Assembly: GCA_905221605.1 (NCBI GenBank)
Contig: CAJNDS010002209.1
Coordinates: forward strand, 279,164 to 341,163
Origin: Symbiodinium natans
Taxonomy: Eukaryota > Sar > Dinophyceae > Suessiales > Symbiodiniaceae
Direction: 5' to 3'
Length of the DNA: 62,000 bases
In this document: in pieces, positions 1 through 10,853 of the stretch
Layout of the letters: every line of letters begins with the position of its first letter
Numbering within the stretch: position 1 is the stretch's first letter
Position numbers and translations under genes: made by a program
The notes under the pieces: generated by a model
Seen by the model: only the letters and a program-made list of their open reading frames with translations
The model's database searches: none
Told to the model about the DNA's origin: nothing

Positions 1-1243
1 GTTTAGGGTTTAGGGTTTAGGGTTTAGGGGGTGTAGGGTTAAGGGTTTAGTTAACTTGTGACCCCGCTTTTGGACGCACAAGTTGTCCTTACCCTAAGCC
101 TGAAAACTGAAAACCCTCAATGCCCCAACTCCCTCAGGCCCTACAACCAAAACTCTAAACCCGAAACCCTATAAACCCCATAAACCCCGTAAACTCTGCA
201 AACTCTGTAAACCCTGTTAACCCCTAAATGTTTTAAACCCAAAAAATCCTGTAAACCCTATCAACCCACTGCTTCTGCAGGCGGGCCACCCCCAGTGGCC
301 CGTGTCTCGGTCACTTCGCCTGCGGTCGCTGCCCGACCGCCAGACGAACCACGCCGCGTTTCCGTAGACCTGGACCACCTGAGGGCTTCTAGGGGGCAAG
401 GTTTTAGGGGTTTAAGAGCTGAGGGTTTGGGGTCTTAAGGGGCTTTAGACTAGTAAGGGGTTTCGGGTTCAGGGGTTTAATATTTAGGGTTGAAAACTCT
501 TAAGGGGCTTTAGGGGTGTGGGTTTAGTGTTTTGAGGGGACCACCTGAGGGTTTGAGGGGCAGAGGGTTTCAAGATGTGTTTAGGGTATAGGGTTCGGGT
601 TTTTTCAGGGGATTCAGGGGTTTTAGGGTTGCTTAGGGGTTTAGGGTTTGGGGTTTTAAGAGGGCTTAGGGGGGCTTGAGGGGATTCGATTTTTTCAGGG
701 AGCTCAAGGCGGTCAAACGGCTGCAGGATCAACAAAAAAAACGTATCAAAAAAAACAAGCAGCCCAGGATCAAATAACAAAAGGATCAAAACAAAAATGA
801 ACTTCGAACGTCCGAGTACTAAAACTCGAGTTTTGGCACGTTTTCGGAACCCGATCGACAGTTGTAGTTGGGGTCACAAGTACCCTGAACTTTCAAGTAA
901 GCCCGAACCTTCAACCGAGAGGTTCATGGTACACCGCAGCTCCTACATTAGCAGTTCTGCTCCCAGGAAAGAAGTGAAAACACACCTGCATAACTTCATA
1001 GCTAAACTGGCGTACATCATTCAAATTCCCCTAAACCCTAAACCCTAATCCGTAAACCCGAAACCCTAAACTTGCCCTAAACCCTAAACCCAAACCTTAA
1101 ACGGGCATCTTTGGGTTCAGGCTTAGGACGTACAAGCGCGCCCACACTGAGACAGCGGCACTTCCGAAGCCTGGCTGCTTGCCACAGCAAACAGCCAGCT
1201 TTCCTGGGGCTCCGAGCCCACCACCGGCGGGGGTTTGTTTAGG

Positions 1244-1561
1244 GTTTAGGGTTTAGGGTTTAGGGTTTGGGGTTTGGGGTTTGGGGTTTGGGGTTTGGGG
1301 TTCGGGGTTTGGGGTTTGGTTTTTTTTTGAAGATGAGTCGGACTTTTGCATTTTGCCTCCGTCAACCCCTTACGAGGCGCTCACTGAACTGAAAGAGCTC
1401 CCCACTCACAAGTCAAGGGGTTTGGGGTTTGGGGTTTGGGGTTTGGGGTTTGGGGTTTGGGGTTTGGGGTTTGGGGTTTGGGGTTTGGGGTTTGGGGTTT
1501 GGGGTTTGGGGTTTGGGGTTTGGGGTTTGGGGTGGGGGGTTGGGGGGGGGGGGGGGGGGGG
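1244..1561. repeat. TTTGGGG variant array with poly-G tail
   Basis: TTTAGGG changes to TTTGGGG near 1265. The variant resumes at about 1420-1534 as nearly perfect copies and ends in a run of about 20 G. The non-repeat piece at about 1333-1418 interrupts it and has one open plus frame (DESDFCILPPSTPYEAL), a weak exon candidate. Confidence 0.9.
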
Positions 1562-2218
1562 CGGGTTCAAAACGGGAGTCTGGGCACACTTTTTAGGTTC
1601 AGGGTTCAGGATTTAGGGTCCCTAACTGTAACCTGAAAGCCCCACTGACCCTGAGGCTTCAAGCATTTAAGAAACTAGGCCCTGAACTGTCAGCATTAAA
1701 TTCATGAGAGGGGCGTACAGAATTGCCAAGGTCATCCCTGTACAACACCTCTAGACGTGCAGTATGAACTGCCCCATTCTGGTTACATTCACCCCTACAT
1801 GCTCTAAACCCTACAGCCCATCGTAAATTCGAACCCCGACCAACCCTTGTAACCCTGATCAGAATTATTGCGCGCGTGGCTAGGAAAGACCCCCCCCTAA
1901 ACCCTAAACCCTAAGATGGACTTGCAACTCCACATCCAGACCACTACTCAAGCATGGGCAGGTCATGGGATGAAACAAGGCGCCGTCAGAAATGACGATT
2001 TAGGGTTTACAGGAGTTATATGGGGCTTAGGGTTTAAGGTCTAGGGTTTAGGGGTTTGACTAATCACCCAGATGCAACATCTTCCGATGTAGTCCGAAAG
2101 CACCTGCCCTTGGGTTTGAAGGGGTCAAGCCCTCCAAGCGTGTCTAGCAAAGATGGCGCACTTTACTCGGTAGGAGATGTGGCCCCGCAACCACACCCCA
2201 AGGCGCCAACCCCTCAGC

Positions 2219-2458
2219 CTAACCCTCAAGCCTAAAGCCTAAAGCCTCAAGCCTAAAGCCACAAAGCCTCAAGCCTAAAGCCCCTAGCCTCAAGCCTACA
2301 GCGACAAAGCCTAAAGCCTAAAGCCGAAAGCCTAAAGCCGAAAGCCGAAAGCTTCAAGCCTAAAGCCCCTAGCCTCAAGCCTACAGCGACAAAGCCTAAA
2401 GCCTAAAGCCGAAAGCCTAAAGCCGAAAGCCGAAAGCCGAAAGCCTAAAGCCTAAACC
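2219..2458. repeat. AAGCCTA/AAAGCCG heptamer block with an 85-bp duplication
   Basis: Degenerate heptamers of the form AAAGCCT or AAAGCCG. A segment starting at 2281 is repeated from 2366 with almost no change, so a higher-order unit of about 85 bp has been duplicated. It looks like a diverged relative of the CCCTAAA arrays. Confidence 0.85.
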
Positions 2459-3176
2459 CTAAACCCTACACCCCAAAGCCAGACAAGATGCGGCTGAGCT
2501 TGGCGTCGGCGAAGATCGACAGAGCATCCTGACACTTGTAGCCCCTAAAAGACTCTTTTCGGGTTTAGGGTTTAGGGTTTAGGGTTTAGGGTTTAGGGTT
2601 TAGGGTTTAGGGTTTAGGGTTTAAGTACAGCACGTTACAGCGCAACACCATCACCTCGCATTTGCCTTTGCCATATAAGAGGTCGGTTTCTCTACAGGCA
2701 GAACCATACCTCACAGACTTTGCGGCAACTTCATAATCTAAGCTTAGTAGCCCCCATATTCCAAGGGTATGCTTTGTGGATAGTTCAGAAAAACCTAGAA
2801 CGAACAAAAGGGTCAACTATCGTTCCAGCTGTCGACAACTTGCAAGAACAGCGATTTAGGGTTTAGCAGTAGGCGGCTAGTGACCCTCAACATTACCCCG
2901 TAAACCCCCAGACGCCCCTATGTTCTTGAGTGCCCTCGACTACGCAAAAATCTAGGACTTGACCCCATAATCACGGTACCAGACGACTTTCTTGAAGCCC
3001 TTGAACACTCTAAAACCCCAGAATCCCACAATTTCCGTAGACCCGAAACCTGAAACCCTAGACCTCAAAAAACACCTGACCCTAAACCCCAATCCCTAAG
3101 CTCTAAGCCTCTAAGCACTATACCCTGCTGCCTAGAAACCCTAAACCCTAAACCCTAAACCCCAAACCCTAAAGTC

Positions 3177-3274
3177 GCCTGCTCGCTCGTCTGGCACTGG
3201 CCGTCGAAGGTCAGACGCAGTCGGGACGCTGAGCGGCACATGACTTTGAAGACCACGTTCTGGTGGCACCTTGG
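3177..3274 (-). CDS. Candidate exon whose acceptor region is duplicated
   Basis: Minus-strand open segment reading from STAKVPPERGLQSH to DLRRPVPDERAGD, preceded by CTCCACAG. The first part of this exon and its acceptor recur upstream on the minus strand (copy at 3367-3407), separated by a TTTAGGG array. The gene is unknown. Support is the open frame, the acceptor and the duplication only. Confidence 0.3.
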
Positions 3275-3407
3275 CTGTGGAGGGGCGTTTAGGGTTTAGG
3301 GTTTAGGGTTTGAGAGGGATTTTGTAGGGTTAGGGCTTTAGAGGGTTTAGGGTTCAGGGGTTTAGGACTTTGAAGACCACGCTCTGGTGGCACCTTGGCT
3401 GTGCAGA
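3242..3407. repeat. Direct repeat (about 41 bp) flanking a telomeric-type array
   Basis: The segment at 3243-3282 (GACTTTGAAGACCACG then TCTGGTGGCACCTTGG) recurs at 3366-3405 with two or three differences. The space between (about 3287-3363) is TTTAGGG-type sequence. This looks like an insertion with target duplication, or templated repair. Confidence 0.85.
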
Positions 3408-3638
3408 AGCTTTTATTGGGGGGACTCCAGAGGCTTAGGGCTTTGTAGGGTTTAGTGGTTAGGGTTTAGGGGTTTAGGGTTTACGATTGTAGTGGCACCA
3501 TTATAAGGGACCTTCGGGGTTTTTGGGGCTTTTGTAGGGGCTAGCTATATAGGGACTAGAAAAGGTATATGTAAGGGATCTAGGGGAATAGGATTCAGGG
3601 TCCCTTCTAGGGGTCCCTCCCCTTAAGTTGAGGGTCTA

Positions 3639-3735
3639 CTAGACCCAAGAGTAGCCTAGGACTAAACCAGGGGGCTGAAAAGGGAACCCAGACCAAAAAC
3701 AAAGAAAATGAATAGGGGCCTACTCTGGGTCCTAG
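3639..3735. mobile_element. Hairpin element, family C
   Basis: Begins CTAGACCCAAGAGTAGCC and ends with the near complement GGCCTACTCTGGGTCCTAG, total about 97 bp with an A-rich centre. Other copies are at 38775-38888 (nested in a family B element) and 48426-48512. No ORF; non-autonomous. Confidence 0.8.
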
Positions 3736-3933
3736 TCGATCCATGCCCAGGGCAAGTACCCACCTGGGTTTAGGGTTTCGGGTTTAGGGTTTAGGGTGAA
3801 CCTGCCGTAGACCTTTGTCCTGCCTGGAGACTGGGTGCGGGCGGATTTTGGGGGTTTGGGGTTGAAGGCGTCGGGAAGAATGTGCTAAGGCACAAGAGTT
3901 TGGAGCTTACAGTCGCCAGAGTTTTTGACTTTC

Positions 3934-4030
3934 GGGTGTTCCCCCGTATAATAGCAGTCCTTAGTGAGACTATTTTGGGGAGTACTATAGTCCCTACTAA
4001 GGACTGTTAGTAAAAGGGGGAGCATCCCAA
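3934..4030. mobile_element. Hairpin element, family A
   Basis: Inverted ends of the form TGTTCCCCCTTATACTAACA / GGACTGTTAGTATAAGGGGG followed by ACATCCCAA, about 97 bp. Other copies: 10333-10426, 11784-11886, 21063-21136, 28918-29019, 30141-30246, 40052-40225, 43827-43960. Confidence 0.85.
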
Positions 4031-4966
4031 TTTTGACTCGTAGAAGACAGCAATGCTTGACCTACTTTCTAGATGAAAGTTGTTCAAGTTTACTCGCTCG
4101 AGTGCAAAGATGATGCCGGGGAAGCCGGAATCCGTATTCCTGAAGCCACCCAAACGCCGCAACCCGAACTCCCCTGTCTTCCCCAACCCCCAAACCCCGC
4201 CAAACAACAATGTGAGAAAAAGGCCCTCCCTCCCCCCCCCCCCAAACCCCGCCAAACAAAAAAGTGAAAAACATGCCCTCCTTCTCCCTCCCCCCCCCTC
4301 CCACCCACCCCGAAAAAAAAAGAGCCAAATCAAAAAAAAAAAAAACGACAGCGCGCACGACCGCAGCCTGGGCGCTTGTAGTTGTGCTGTGTCTCCACTT
4401 CGATGGACTCGTGGGCTGCCTCGGCCTTGAATGGCTTCGGGTTGAGAGGCGGTGTCGATAGAGGGTTCAGGCAGTCTGGGGTTTAGGCTTAGGCGGTTTA
4501 GGGTTTAGGGTTTAGGGTTTAGGGTTTAGGGCTTAGGGTTTAGGGTGTAGGGTTTAGGGTTTAGGGTTTAGGGTTTAGGGCCACTTAGGCAGTTTGTAGG
4601 TTCGGCGGTTCGGGGTGCAGGCGCTTTGGGGCTTGGGCGGTCCCAGGTGTAGGGTCTCGCCTACTCAGCACCTCGGCTGCAAGGGTTCTTTAGCCACTTA
4701 GGGTTTAGGAGCTTAAACTGGGGTTTAGGGTTTAGGGGTTTATGTGCATTCTGTCCATTCCTGGACTAAACAAGGGGGGGGGTTATAAGGGTTGGGTCTT
4801 ATGGCAAGGTGAGATGAGAGTGCATGGGCGGTTCCCTTTTTAAGACGGGGTTAAGGCTTTAGGGTTCGAGAGTTGAAAACTTGGAAAAGCTTGAAGTGGA
4901 ATCCTAGGGTTTAGGGTTTAGGGTTTGGGGTTTGGGGTTTGGGGTTTGGGGTTTAGGGTTTAGGGT

Positions 4967-5226
4967 TTAGCCACTTCTTCTCCCGTTCTGGCAGCGACAA
5001 GTAACCAGCCTTTGCCGACTTGGCAAACTCGTAGTACTCCTCCTCCCACATCGTCTCTGGCCTTCACACAACTTCGGCTCCTGCTTTTTCAATTTCTGAA
5101 CCTCATCTTTGCAGCCCTGGTTCTTGGACACCCTGAGGAGGCTTCTGTCATCGCCGAAGTAATCTTTGTAGTTGGCCATGTCAGGGATATATTCTTCGAC
5201 GGGCTTGGCCTTGGCGCATTGGCCAC
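4967..5226 (-). CDS. Unknown coding segment with a frame break
   Basis: The minus strand reads PVEEYIPDMANYKDYFGDD, then LRVSKNQGCKDEVQKLKKQ. A second frame continues ETMWEEEYYEFAKSAKAGYL and SLPEREKKW up to a TTTAGGG array at 4970. The two frames differ by one base near 5060, so this is either a frameshifted fragment or two exons. The 5' part runs into the 44-46 bp tandem repeat at 5189. Not recognised. Confidence 0.35.
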
Positions 5227-5366
5227 ATTTCTATATTCTTCGACGGGCTTGGCCTTGGCGCATTGGCCACATTTCTATATATTCTTCGACGGGCTTGGCC
5301 TTGGCGCATTGGCCACATTTCTATATTCTTCGACGGGCTTGGCCTTGGCGCATTGGCCACATTTCT
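5189..5366. repeat. Four-copy 44-46 bp tandem repeat
   Basis: Four near-identical units starting at 5189, 5233, 5279 and 5323, core TTCGACGGGCTTGGCCTTGG. Unit lengths of 44, 46 and 44 are not multiples of three, so the frame changes between units and this is not a protein repeat. It sits on the end of the coding segment at 4967-5226. Confidence 0.95.
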
Positions 5367-6280
5367 TTGTCGAACCCTTCGGAGGTTGTAGCCTGACCAT
5401 CTTTGCAGGTTCAGGGTTTAGGGTTTAGGGTCTAGGGTTTGGGGTTCAGGGAAAAAGCAGTAAACCCATAACACTAAGTATATAGTTGACTCAGGTTTTG
5501 AGTTCTTGCGGTCGATCATCTCCGAAACCCGAGGCCCGCTTAGGGTTTAGGTCATTGCCTAGGGCTTAGGGTTTCAGGGCTTCGGGTCTGAAGGTTTAGT
5601 CGATTAAGGATTTAAGAATTCGGGATTTAGGGGTTTGAAGGTTTAGCGGTTTAAGGATTTAAGGGTTTTAGGGAATTCAGGGCTTAAGGCTTTAAGGGTT
5701 TAGGCCTTTAAGGGTTTAAGGCCCTAAACCATGCGAACCCAAAAAGGCCAAATCCATGTCATCCAGGGCGCGGCATCCAGGAGGTTGAAAAGCCTGCCGG
5801 GGGCTGATACTCCTTTCTATAATATAGCCTAAAAGTGTACCCCATTCCCTCACTTTGAGGGCCTTAACATCAAGCGACCAAAATAAGGGGCTATGTGGTA
5901 AAGAATGTCGTGGCCTCAGTTTTCGGGGTTCGTTTAGGGTCTACGGTTTGGGGTCTGGCGTTTAGGGTTGAGGGTTCACGGGCTTCTGAGGGCTTCGCCC
6001 AAGCAGGGTAAACATCCAGGCCTCGGGGGCATGATCTGATATAAACCCTAGGATTCCCTCAAAGCCCGTGACCCTAAACCCTAATACCCTGAAGAAGCCC
6101 TAAAACCCTAAACTCCTCCAAACCCTAAAAACCCCTGAAGCCCTAAACCGTAAAGCCCTAAAACCCTGCAAACCCCAAAAGCCCTAGACCCTGAACCGCA
6201 AAGCCCTCATCCCTAAAACCCTACAAAACCCTAAAAGCCCTAATAAGCCAAGGACCTCATCGGTCGTGCCTAGGACTTGC

Positions 6281-6400
6281 AGCACCTTATTACTCTCAGT
6301 TGCTGAGTTCCTAAGCCCCAGAAAAGTGTACACTTTCAGTTTTACAGGGGATTTATAGTATCCCCAAGTCCAAAGTGTACTCCTTCAGCTACTAAGTACT
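6281..6400. mobile_element. Hairpin element, family F
   Basis: AAGTGTACACTTTCAGTTTT, a central GGGGATTTATAGTATCCCC, then AAGTGTACTC, bounded by GTTGCTGAG / TTCAGCTACTAAG. Related copies are at 44973-45053 and 61297-61390. About 120 bp, no ORF. Confidence 0.7.
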
Positions 6401-6502
6401 GGCTCGTTGTAACCCCTAAACCCTAAACCCTAAACCGTAGCCCCTAAACCCCTATACCCCTAAACCCCTAAACCCTAGGCAGCTGCCTTTGACCAAAAAA
6501 AC

Positions 6503-6583
6503 TCAGCCCAGGCGCAGCGCCCGTTGCAGGGAGGCCCAAGCCGCCTCCCGGGCGTCCGCGCTGACCTCGAAGAGGCTCTTGAC
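6503..6583 (-). CDS. Candidate exon, unknown protein
   Basis: After a CACTCAG acceptor the frame reads VKSLFEVSADAREAAWASL then QRALRLG and TGA. It could be a terminal exon, or it could end at a GC donor just before the TGA. Composition is protein-like (amphipathic helix). Phase does not match the candidate at 7138-7207, so linkage is open. Confidence 0.35.
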   Translation of the reverse strand, partial: VKSLFEVSADAREAAWASLQRALRLG

Positions 6584-7137
6584 CTGAGTGTTTACTTTGG
6601 GGCTTAGGGTTTAGGGTTTAGGGTTTTATGGTTTAGGGGTTTAGGGGTTTTGGGGTTTAGGGGTTTAGGGGTTCAGGGGTTCAGGGGTTCAGGGGTTTAG
6701 GGGTTCAGGGGTTTTGGGGTTTACGGGTTTAGGGGTTTTGGGGTGTTTGGGTTTAGAAGTCTAGGGGTTTAGGGTTTGGGGGTTTTGGGGTTTCAACTTG
6801 TAGAGAGGAGGAGGGTCCAAGAAACCCTAAACACAAAATACCTAAACAGCTACCAAGACTGGTCGCTGACTTCCCATCCCTATTCGCACGGAAACTAAAA
6901 TACTTGGAGAAATCGTTACGGTATCCGACAGGCTGAAGCCCAACGAAGAAGACACAGGGATATCCCCCACGAACCTTTCATAAGCCCTGAACTCTGAAAC
7001 CCAAGCCCTATACATCCTAAACCCTGAACCCTAAACCCTAAACCGTAAACCCTAAACCCTATACCTAAACCCTAAGCCCTAAACCCTAAGCCCTAAACCC
7101 TGAACTCTGAAACCCTCAGCCCTACATCCTGAACCAC

Positions 7138-7207
7138 CATCGCTTGGTCGAATGGCGCGGGCTGCGTAGCGTTCGTCCCACGCTGCAGCGAAGCGTGTCA
7201 GGACCGC
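7138..7207 (-). CDS. Candidate exon, unknown protein
   Basis: Acceptor CTCGGTCCAG, then AVLTRFAAAWDERYAARAIR and PSD, then donor GTGGTT (70 nt, leaves phase 1). The upstream candidate at 7845-7886 would join in phase 0. Confidence 0.35.
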
Positions 7208-7533
7208 CTGGACCGAGCTCGCAAGTGAAGGACAGCTGCATGGTCTTTTTGGGGGGATGTAGGGTTTAGGGTTTTGGGTTTTGGGTTTAGGTTTGGTGGG
7301 GGAACTTGTATAGTAAGAGACTTGTAACATATGCGTTCCCAGCAGAAGTGGTCGTTACTTGTTTCGATACTTTTCGAAACCCCAGAAACGAACAAAACTA
7401 AAAGCAAAACGCAAACAGAACCGGCAACTACAACGGAGCACGAGGGTAGTGTGGTGCGCGCTTGTTGCGTGCACCTTCGGGAACTTCATATTCATCCCTT
7501 TCTCAAACAAATTCACACTAGGCAAAATAAAGC

Positions 7534-7606
7534 CTAGCTGGAGGTTCATGAGTACTTATGAAGGGCATCTATAAGCCTACCTTTTCAGTACCCATGAACC
7601 TCCAAA
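7534..7606. mobile_element. Hairpin element, family B (short copy)
   Basis: GCTGGAGGTTCATGAGTACT ... AGTACCCATGAACCTCCAA. Family B consensus ends are CTACTTGGAGGTTCATGGGT / CCCATGAACCTCCAAGTAG. Full copies are about 115 bp with an inner TAAGTACCCTAAATAAGGTT segment. Confidence 0.85.
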
Positions 7607-7844
7607 TCGGGTTCGAAGAAGGGGATTCTGGGTTGAGGGCTAAGGGAAATCAAACTTGAAACCCCTGCTTGTCGGGCTTCTTGGGGCTTTGGGCTTGATT
7701 TGATTGAGGTTGGTTTAGGGTTTAGGGTTTAGGGTTGAGGGTTGAGGGTTTAGGTTTAGGGTTTAGGGATTAGGGTTTAGAGTTTAGGGTTTCAGGGTTT
7801 GGGGTTTCAGGCTTTAGGGTTGAGGGTTTAGGGTGTCAGACCAC

Positions 7845-7886
7845 CTCGCGCTGATCCTCGTCGCGCCAGATCTCGCTGAAGAGGCC
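7845..7886 (-). CDS. Candidate exon, unknown protein
   Basis: 42 nt, phase 0 at both ends: acceptor ATCGCTGAG, GLFSEIWRDEDQRE, donor GTGGTC. Reading on gives VV and a stop, so a terminal exon is the alternative. Confidence 0.35.
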
Positions 7887-8269
7887 CTCAGCGATACCTC
7901 TCAGTGTTTAGGGCATAGCGCGCACCCTAAGCTGATCCACATGAGCCCATAGACTAGTGTCTCTGCACCCTGTTGCCCTAGAAACACTGTAAGAAAACGT
8001 GGCCGAACAAAATAAACCCTAAACCCTAAACCCTAAACCCTATACCCTAAGCCCTAAACCCTAAACCCTTGACCCTCAACTCACCCAACCTTGACCACCC
8101 CAACGGTGCCAACCCGACACCTGAACTCTGAACAAAGATGCCGGCAAAACCCTCACTAGGAAAAGCTTGCAAGGCTCAGGATTTTGGGGGGTGTTGGAGG
8201 TCCTATTACTCCAGGGTTTAGGGTTTAGGGTTTAGGGTTTAGGGTTTAGGGAGCTTGCAGCGACAGCAC

Positions 8270-8359
8270 CGTCCGACAGGCCTCTTGGCTCGTCCAGCAA
8301 GGCGCTCAGCACCCCATCGCACTTCGCCACCAAGAGCAGCCGCTCCTGGCGCCAAGCGT
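8270..8359 (-). CDS. Candidate exon, unknown protein
   Basis: Acceptor CCCTGTAAG, then AWRQERLLLVAKCDGVLSAL and LDEPRGLSD, then donor GTGCTG (90 nt). The reading is leucine-rich and helical. TTTAGGG arrays lie close on the downstream side. No family recognised. Confidence 0.4.
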
Positions 8360-8597
8360 CTTACAGGGTTGGGGTGGTTGGGTTTGAGGTTTATACCCTA
8401 AACCCTAAACCCTGAACCCTAAAGCCTAAACCCTAAATTTGGGTCCGCCTAGGGCTTAGGATTTAGCAGGGCTGCAGGGTTGGGGTGGTAGGGTTTGAGG
8501 ATTTTTTGGGGTTTAGGGTTTAGGACTGAGAAGGGCTTCTGACGGAGACCCTGCCATGAACACCTGCAACCTGAGCTTGCACCAACAACTCACTTCG

Positions 8598-8693
8598 ACA
8601 CGGTTTAGGGTTCAGGGTTCAGGGTTCAGGGTTCAGGGTTTAGGGTTTAGGGTTTAGGGTTTAGGGTTTAGGGTTTAGGGTTTAGGGTTTAGG
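8598..8693. repeat. TTCAGGG/TTTAGGG array
   Basis: About 13 tandem heptamers, the first few with the TTCAGGG variant. It lies beside the 3' flank of the small ORF at 8958-9230. Confidence 0.95.
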
Positions 8694-8957
8694 ACTGCCT
8701 TCAATACCTTCAAGCCCCCGCGTCAGTAAGAATTGTGGCTGAGGATGCGAGGGGCCGCAGACACTTCGGCAAGCATGGGTTCTAGCAAGACTCAGGTTTT
8801 CCGACGTCGGTGCGATTATCATCCGGCGCTTCTTGGCACGGAGCCTCCTACGACTGTGCCGCTGCCATTTCCCCAGGCAGCGTTGGCCCCCGATATATGG
8901 CGCCATTTGCTCAGGACAAGCTAGACCTGTGACACAGCTGCCAAGCCCTCTCACGTC

Positions 8958-9230
8958 TCACTTGCTGCGCGTCGTGGTCGTACCGGTGCCGTAGTTCGTG
9001 TGCGAAGAGTACTGGCCACTGGAAGAGCCGGAATTGGAGGTATAGAACCCATGGCCATTGCCGGTGTTGGAGTAGTAGTAGCTGGAGCTCTGGGACGACC
9101 CATTCGAGTTGTAGCTGTTGCTGTAGGAGTAGGACCCGTCCGAGTAGGAGCAGTAGTTGTTGCCCTGGCTGTTGGTACCATAGCTCGTGACGGATCGCGG
9201 CATCTCCAGCAAGGAAGTGCTACAACACAC
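8958..9230 (-). CDS. Small Ser/Tyr/Gly/Asn-rich protein
   Basis: Uninterrupted minus-strand ORF of 90 codons ending at TGA. An internal Met at 9203 (MPRSVTSYGTNSQGNNYCSY) is the more natural start, giving about 81 residues. From there it is almost only S, Y, G, N and T with repeating blocks such as DGSYSYSNS, SSSYYYSNTG and SNSGSSSGQYSS, and a short basic tail RSK. There is no signal peptide or membrane segment. Such a low-complexity, prion-like or wall-type composition is not what the 7-mer arrays encode, and no array interrupts it. Flanks 8700-8957 and 9231-9480 hold nothing clear and may be UTRs. Function unknown. Confidence 0.5.
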   Translation of the reverse strand: MCCSTSLLEMPRSVTSYGTNSQGNNYCSYSDGSYSYSNSYNSNGSSQSSSYYYSNTGNGHGFYTSNSGSSSGQYSSHTNYGTGTTTTRSK

Positions 9231-9768
9231 TGACAGCTTGAGACAGAGAAGGCTTCACAAAATCCCCATCTATCTGACCTGATCTGGCATGCCAAAAGTT
9301 ATCTCAAGCCTCTGCTTGTTTTTTTTCTGCATTTTTGGTGCATTTTTGCAAGGAAAGATCCAGAAAAGGATCAACCCTGCACCCTCAAAACCCTAAACCT
9401 TAAACTCCCAGACCCTAAACCCTAAATCCTAAACCCTAAACCCGAAACCCGAAGACCCTAGACTCTAAACCCTAAGACAGCAGATGGAGCCCAAGGTGGT
9501 GGTCGCCTCCTCAGCCTCTGCCACCTCCTCCTCGGGCTCCAAGCTCCTCAGCTTCATAGTATTGTTGCTAGGGTTTAGGGTTTCGGGTTTAGCGTTTAGG
9601 GCTTCGGGTTTAGGGTTCAGGGTTTAGGGTTTGGGGTTTAGGGCTACCAGTCTTTGGGTCCAGAGTTGCACACGGCGATAAAAGGATGCGAGATCTGTCC
9701 CATCTACCGGTAATTATGGCTTGAAAAGCCACAATGATCGAACTTGGGAACCCAAAGGGGGAGGGGGG

Positions 9769-9835
9769 GGGTTTAGGGTTTAGGGTTTAGGGTTTAGGGT
9801 TTAGGGTTTAGGGTTTAGGGTTTAGGGTTTAGGGC
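9769..9835. repeat. TTTAGGG array
   Basis: About nine perfect heptamers after a short G run. Confidence 0.97.
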
Positions 9836-9986
9836 ATGCCTCAAGTCTGAAGCTGCCCACCGAGTGGTTCGAAGGAGCTGCTGAGGGGCTTTGGCTCTTT
9901 TTTGGCCCTGGGTCCATCTTAGGGTAGCTCCATGGTCCCTGTTTCGGGTTTAGGGTTTAGGGTTTAGGGTCAAGGGCTAGGGTTTA

Positions 9987-10132
9987 GGGTAGTTACACGG
10001 TCCCTTCATATGGGCCCTGAAAAGAGGACCCCTTCTACACCCCTTCTATGCCCGATACAACCCGAGGGGCCCAACCTCCAGAACCCTTTTTAAGGGGGTA
10101 AAGGGAGCACATTGAGGGCCCAGGAAACTACC
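9987..10132. mobile_element. Hairpin element, family H
   Basis: GGTAGTTACACGGTCCCTTC ... AGGGAGCACATTGAGGGCCC then GGAAACTACCC. The first 20 or so bases occur again at 9921-9943 (GGTAGCTCCATGGTCCCT), with TTTAGGG repeats between the two. Other members: 27265-27500 and about 40316-40420. Confidence 0.65.
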
Positions 10133-10332
10133 CTTAGAGTGATCACCCTAAACCCTAAACCCTAAACCCTAAACCCTAAACCCTAAACCCTAAACCCTAG
10201 GGGACTTCTGAGGTTCTAGGGCTTAGAGCTCTTAGGGTTCAGGGGTCTAAGGCCCCCCGGAATGAGCGGAGGCAGCGAAGGTTTTGGTATAAGGGCGTAG
10301 GGTTTAGGAAATAGGGTTTAGGGTTTAGGGTT

Positions 10333-10426
10333 GAGATGTTCCCCCTATAGACTCGCAGCCCTTCATAGGGATTATTAAACGGGGAGGGGCACGAGGGGTA
10401 CTACAATTGTAAGGGGAACATCCCAA
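10333..10426. mobile_element. Hairpin element, family A (degenerate)
   Basis: GAGATGTTCCCCCTATAGAC ... AAGGGGAACATCCCAA. Confidence 0.75.
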
Positions 10427-10492
10427 GTTTAGGGGCGTAGGGCTTAGGGGGTCTCAGGTGTTGGGGCTTTTTTTCCCTTGTCCTTTGCACTA

Positions 10493-10600
10493 GTTGCTTC
10501 CGAACCGACCAAAAACAGAAAAAAGTCATAATCCCTGTATTACCCTTCTAAGGAAGAATACTTCTTTTTTTTTTTTTTTTTGGGGGGGGGGGGGTTCTTA
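10493..10600. mobile_element. Hairpin element, family G
   Basis: Shares CCTGTATTACCCTTCTAAGG and the long T run plus G run plus TTCTTAAGCAAT end with the copy at 11289-11386. A third copy is at 60113-60248. Confidence 0.65.
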
Positions 10601-10740
10601 AGCAATTCGTAGTGCAAGTTCCAGGCCCAAACCTCAAGCTCGAAACATCCCCCAAGCCCCAAGCCGAAAAGCTCTAAGATATCCTGGGCCCTGCATCCCT
10701 ATAGGGGTTTAGGGTTTAGGGTTTCGGGTTTAGGGCAACC

Positions 10741-10853
10741 CTACTTGGAGGTTCCTTTGCGTACTTGTAAGTGGGGCTATAGGTACCCTAAATATGGTTC
10801 CAAAACCATAGTTACCCTACTTAGAAGTATAAGTTCCCAAATGAACCTCCAAG
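10741..10853. mobile_element. Hairpin element, family B
   Basis: CTACTTGGAGGTTCCTTTGC ... CAAATGAACCTCCAAG, with the inner TACCCTAAATATGGTTC and CCATAGTTACCCTACTTAGA blocks. Confidence 0.85.

Noticed and set aside
1-60. Left end as a chromosome telomere
   Set aside because: The top strand starts with TTTAGGG; a left chromosome end would start with CCCTAAA, and the run is short and degenerate.
4007-4461. Several overlapping ORFs of 64-116 codons on both strands
   Set aside because: They run through poly-C and poly-A tracts and a family A hairpin; composition is set by the homopolymers.
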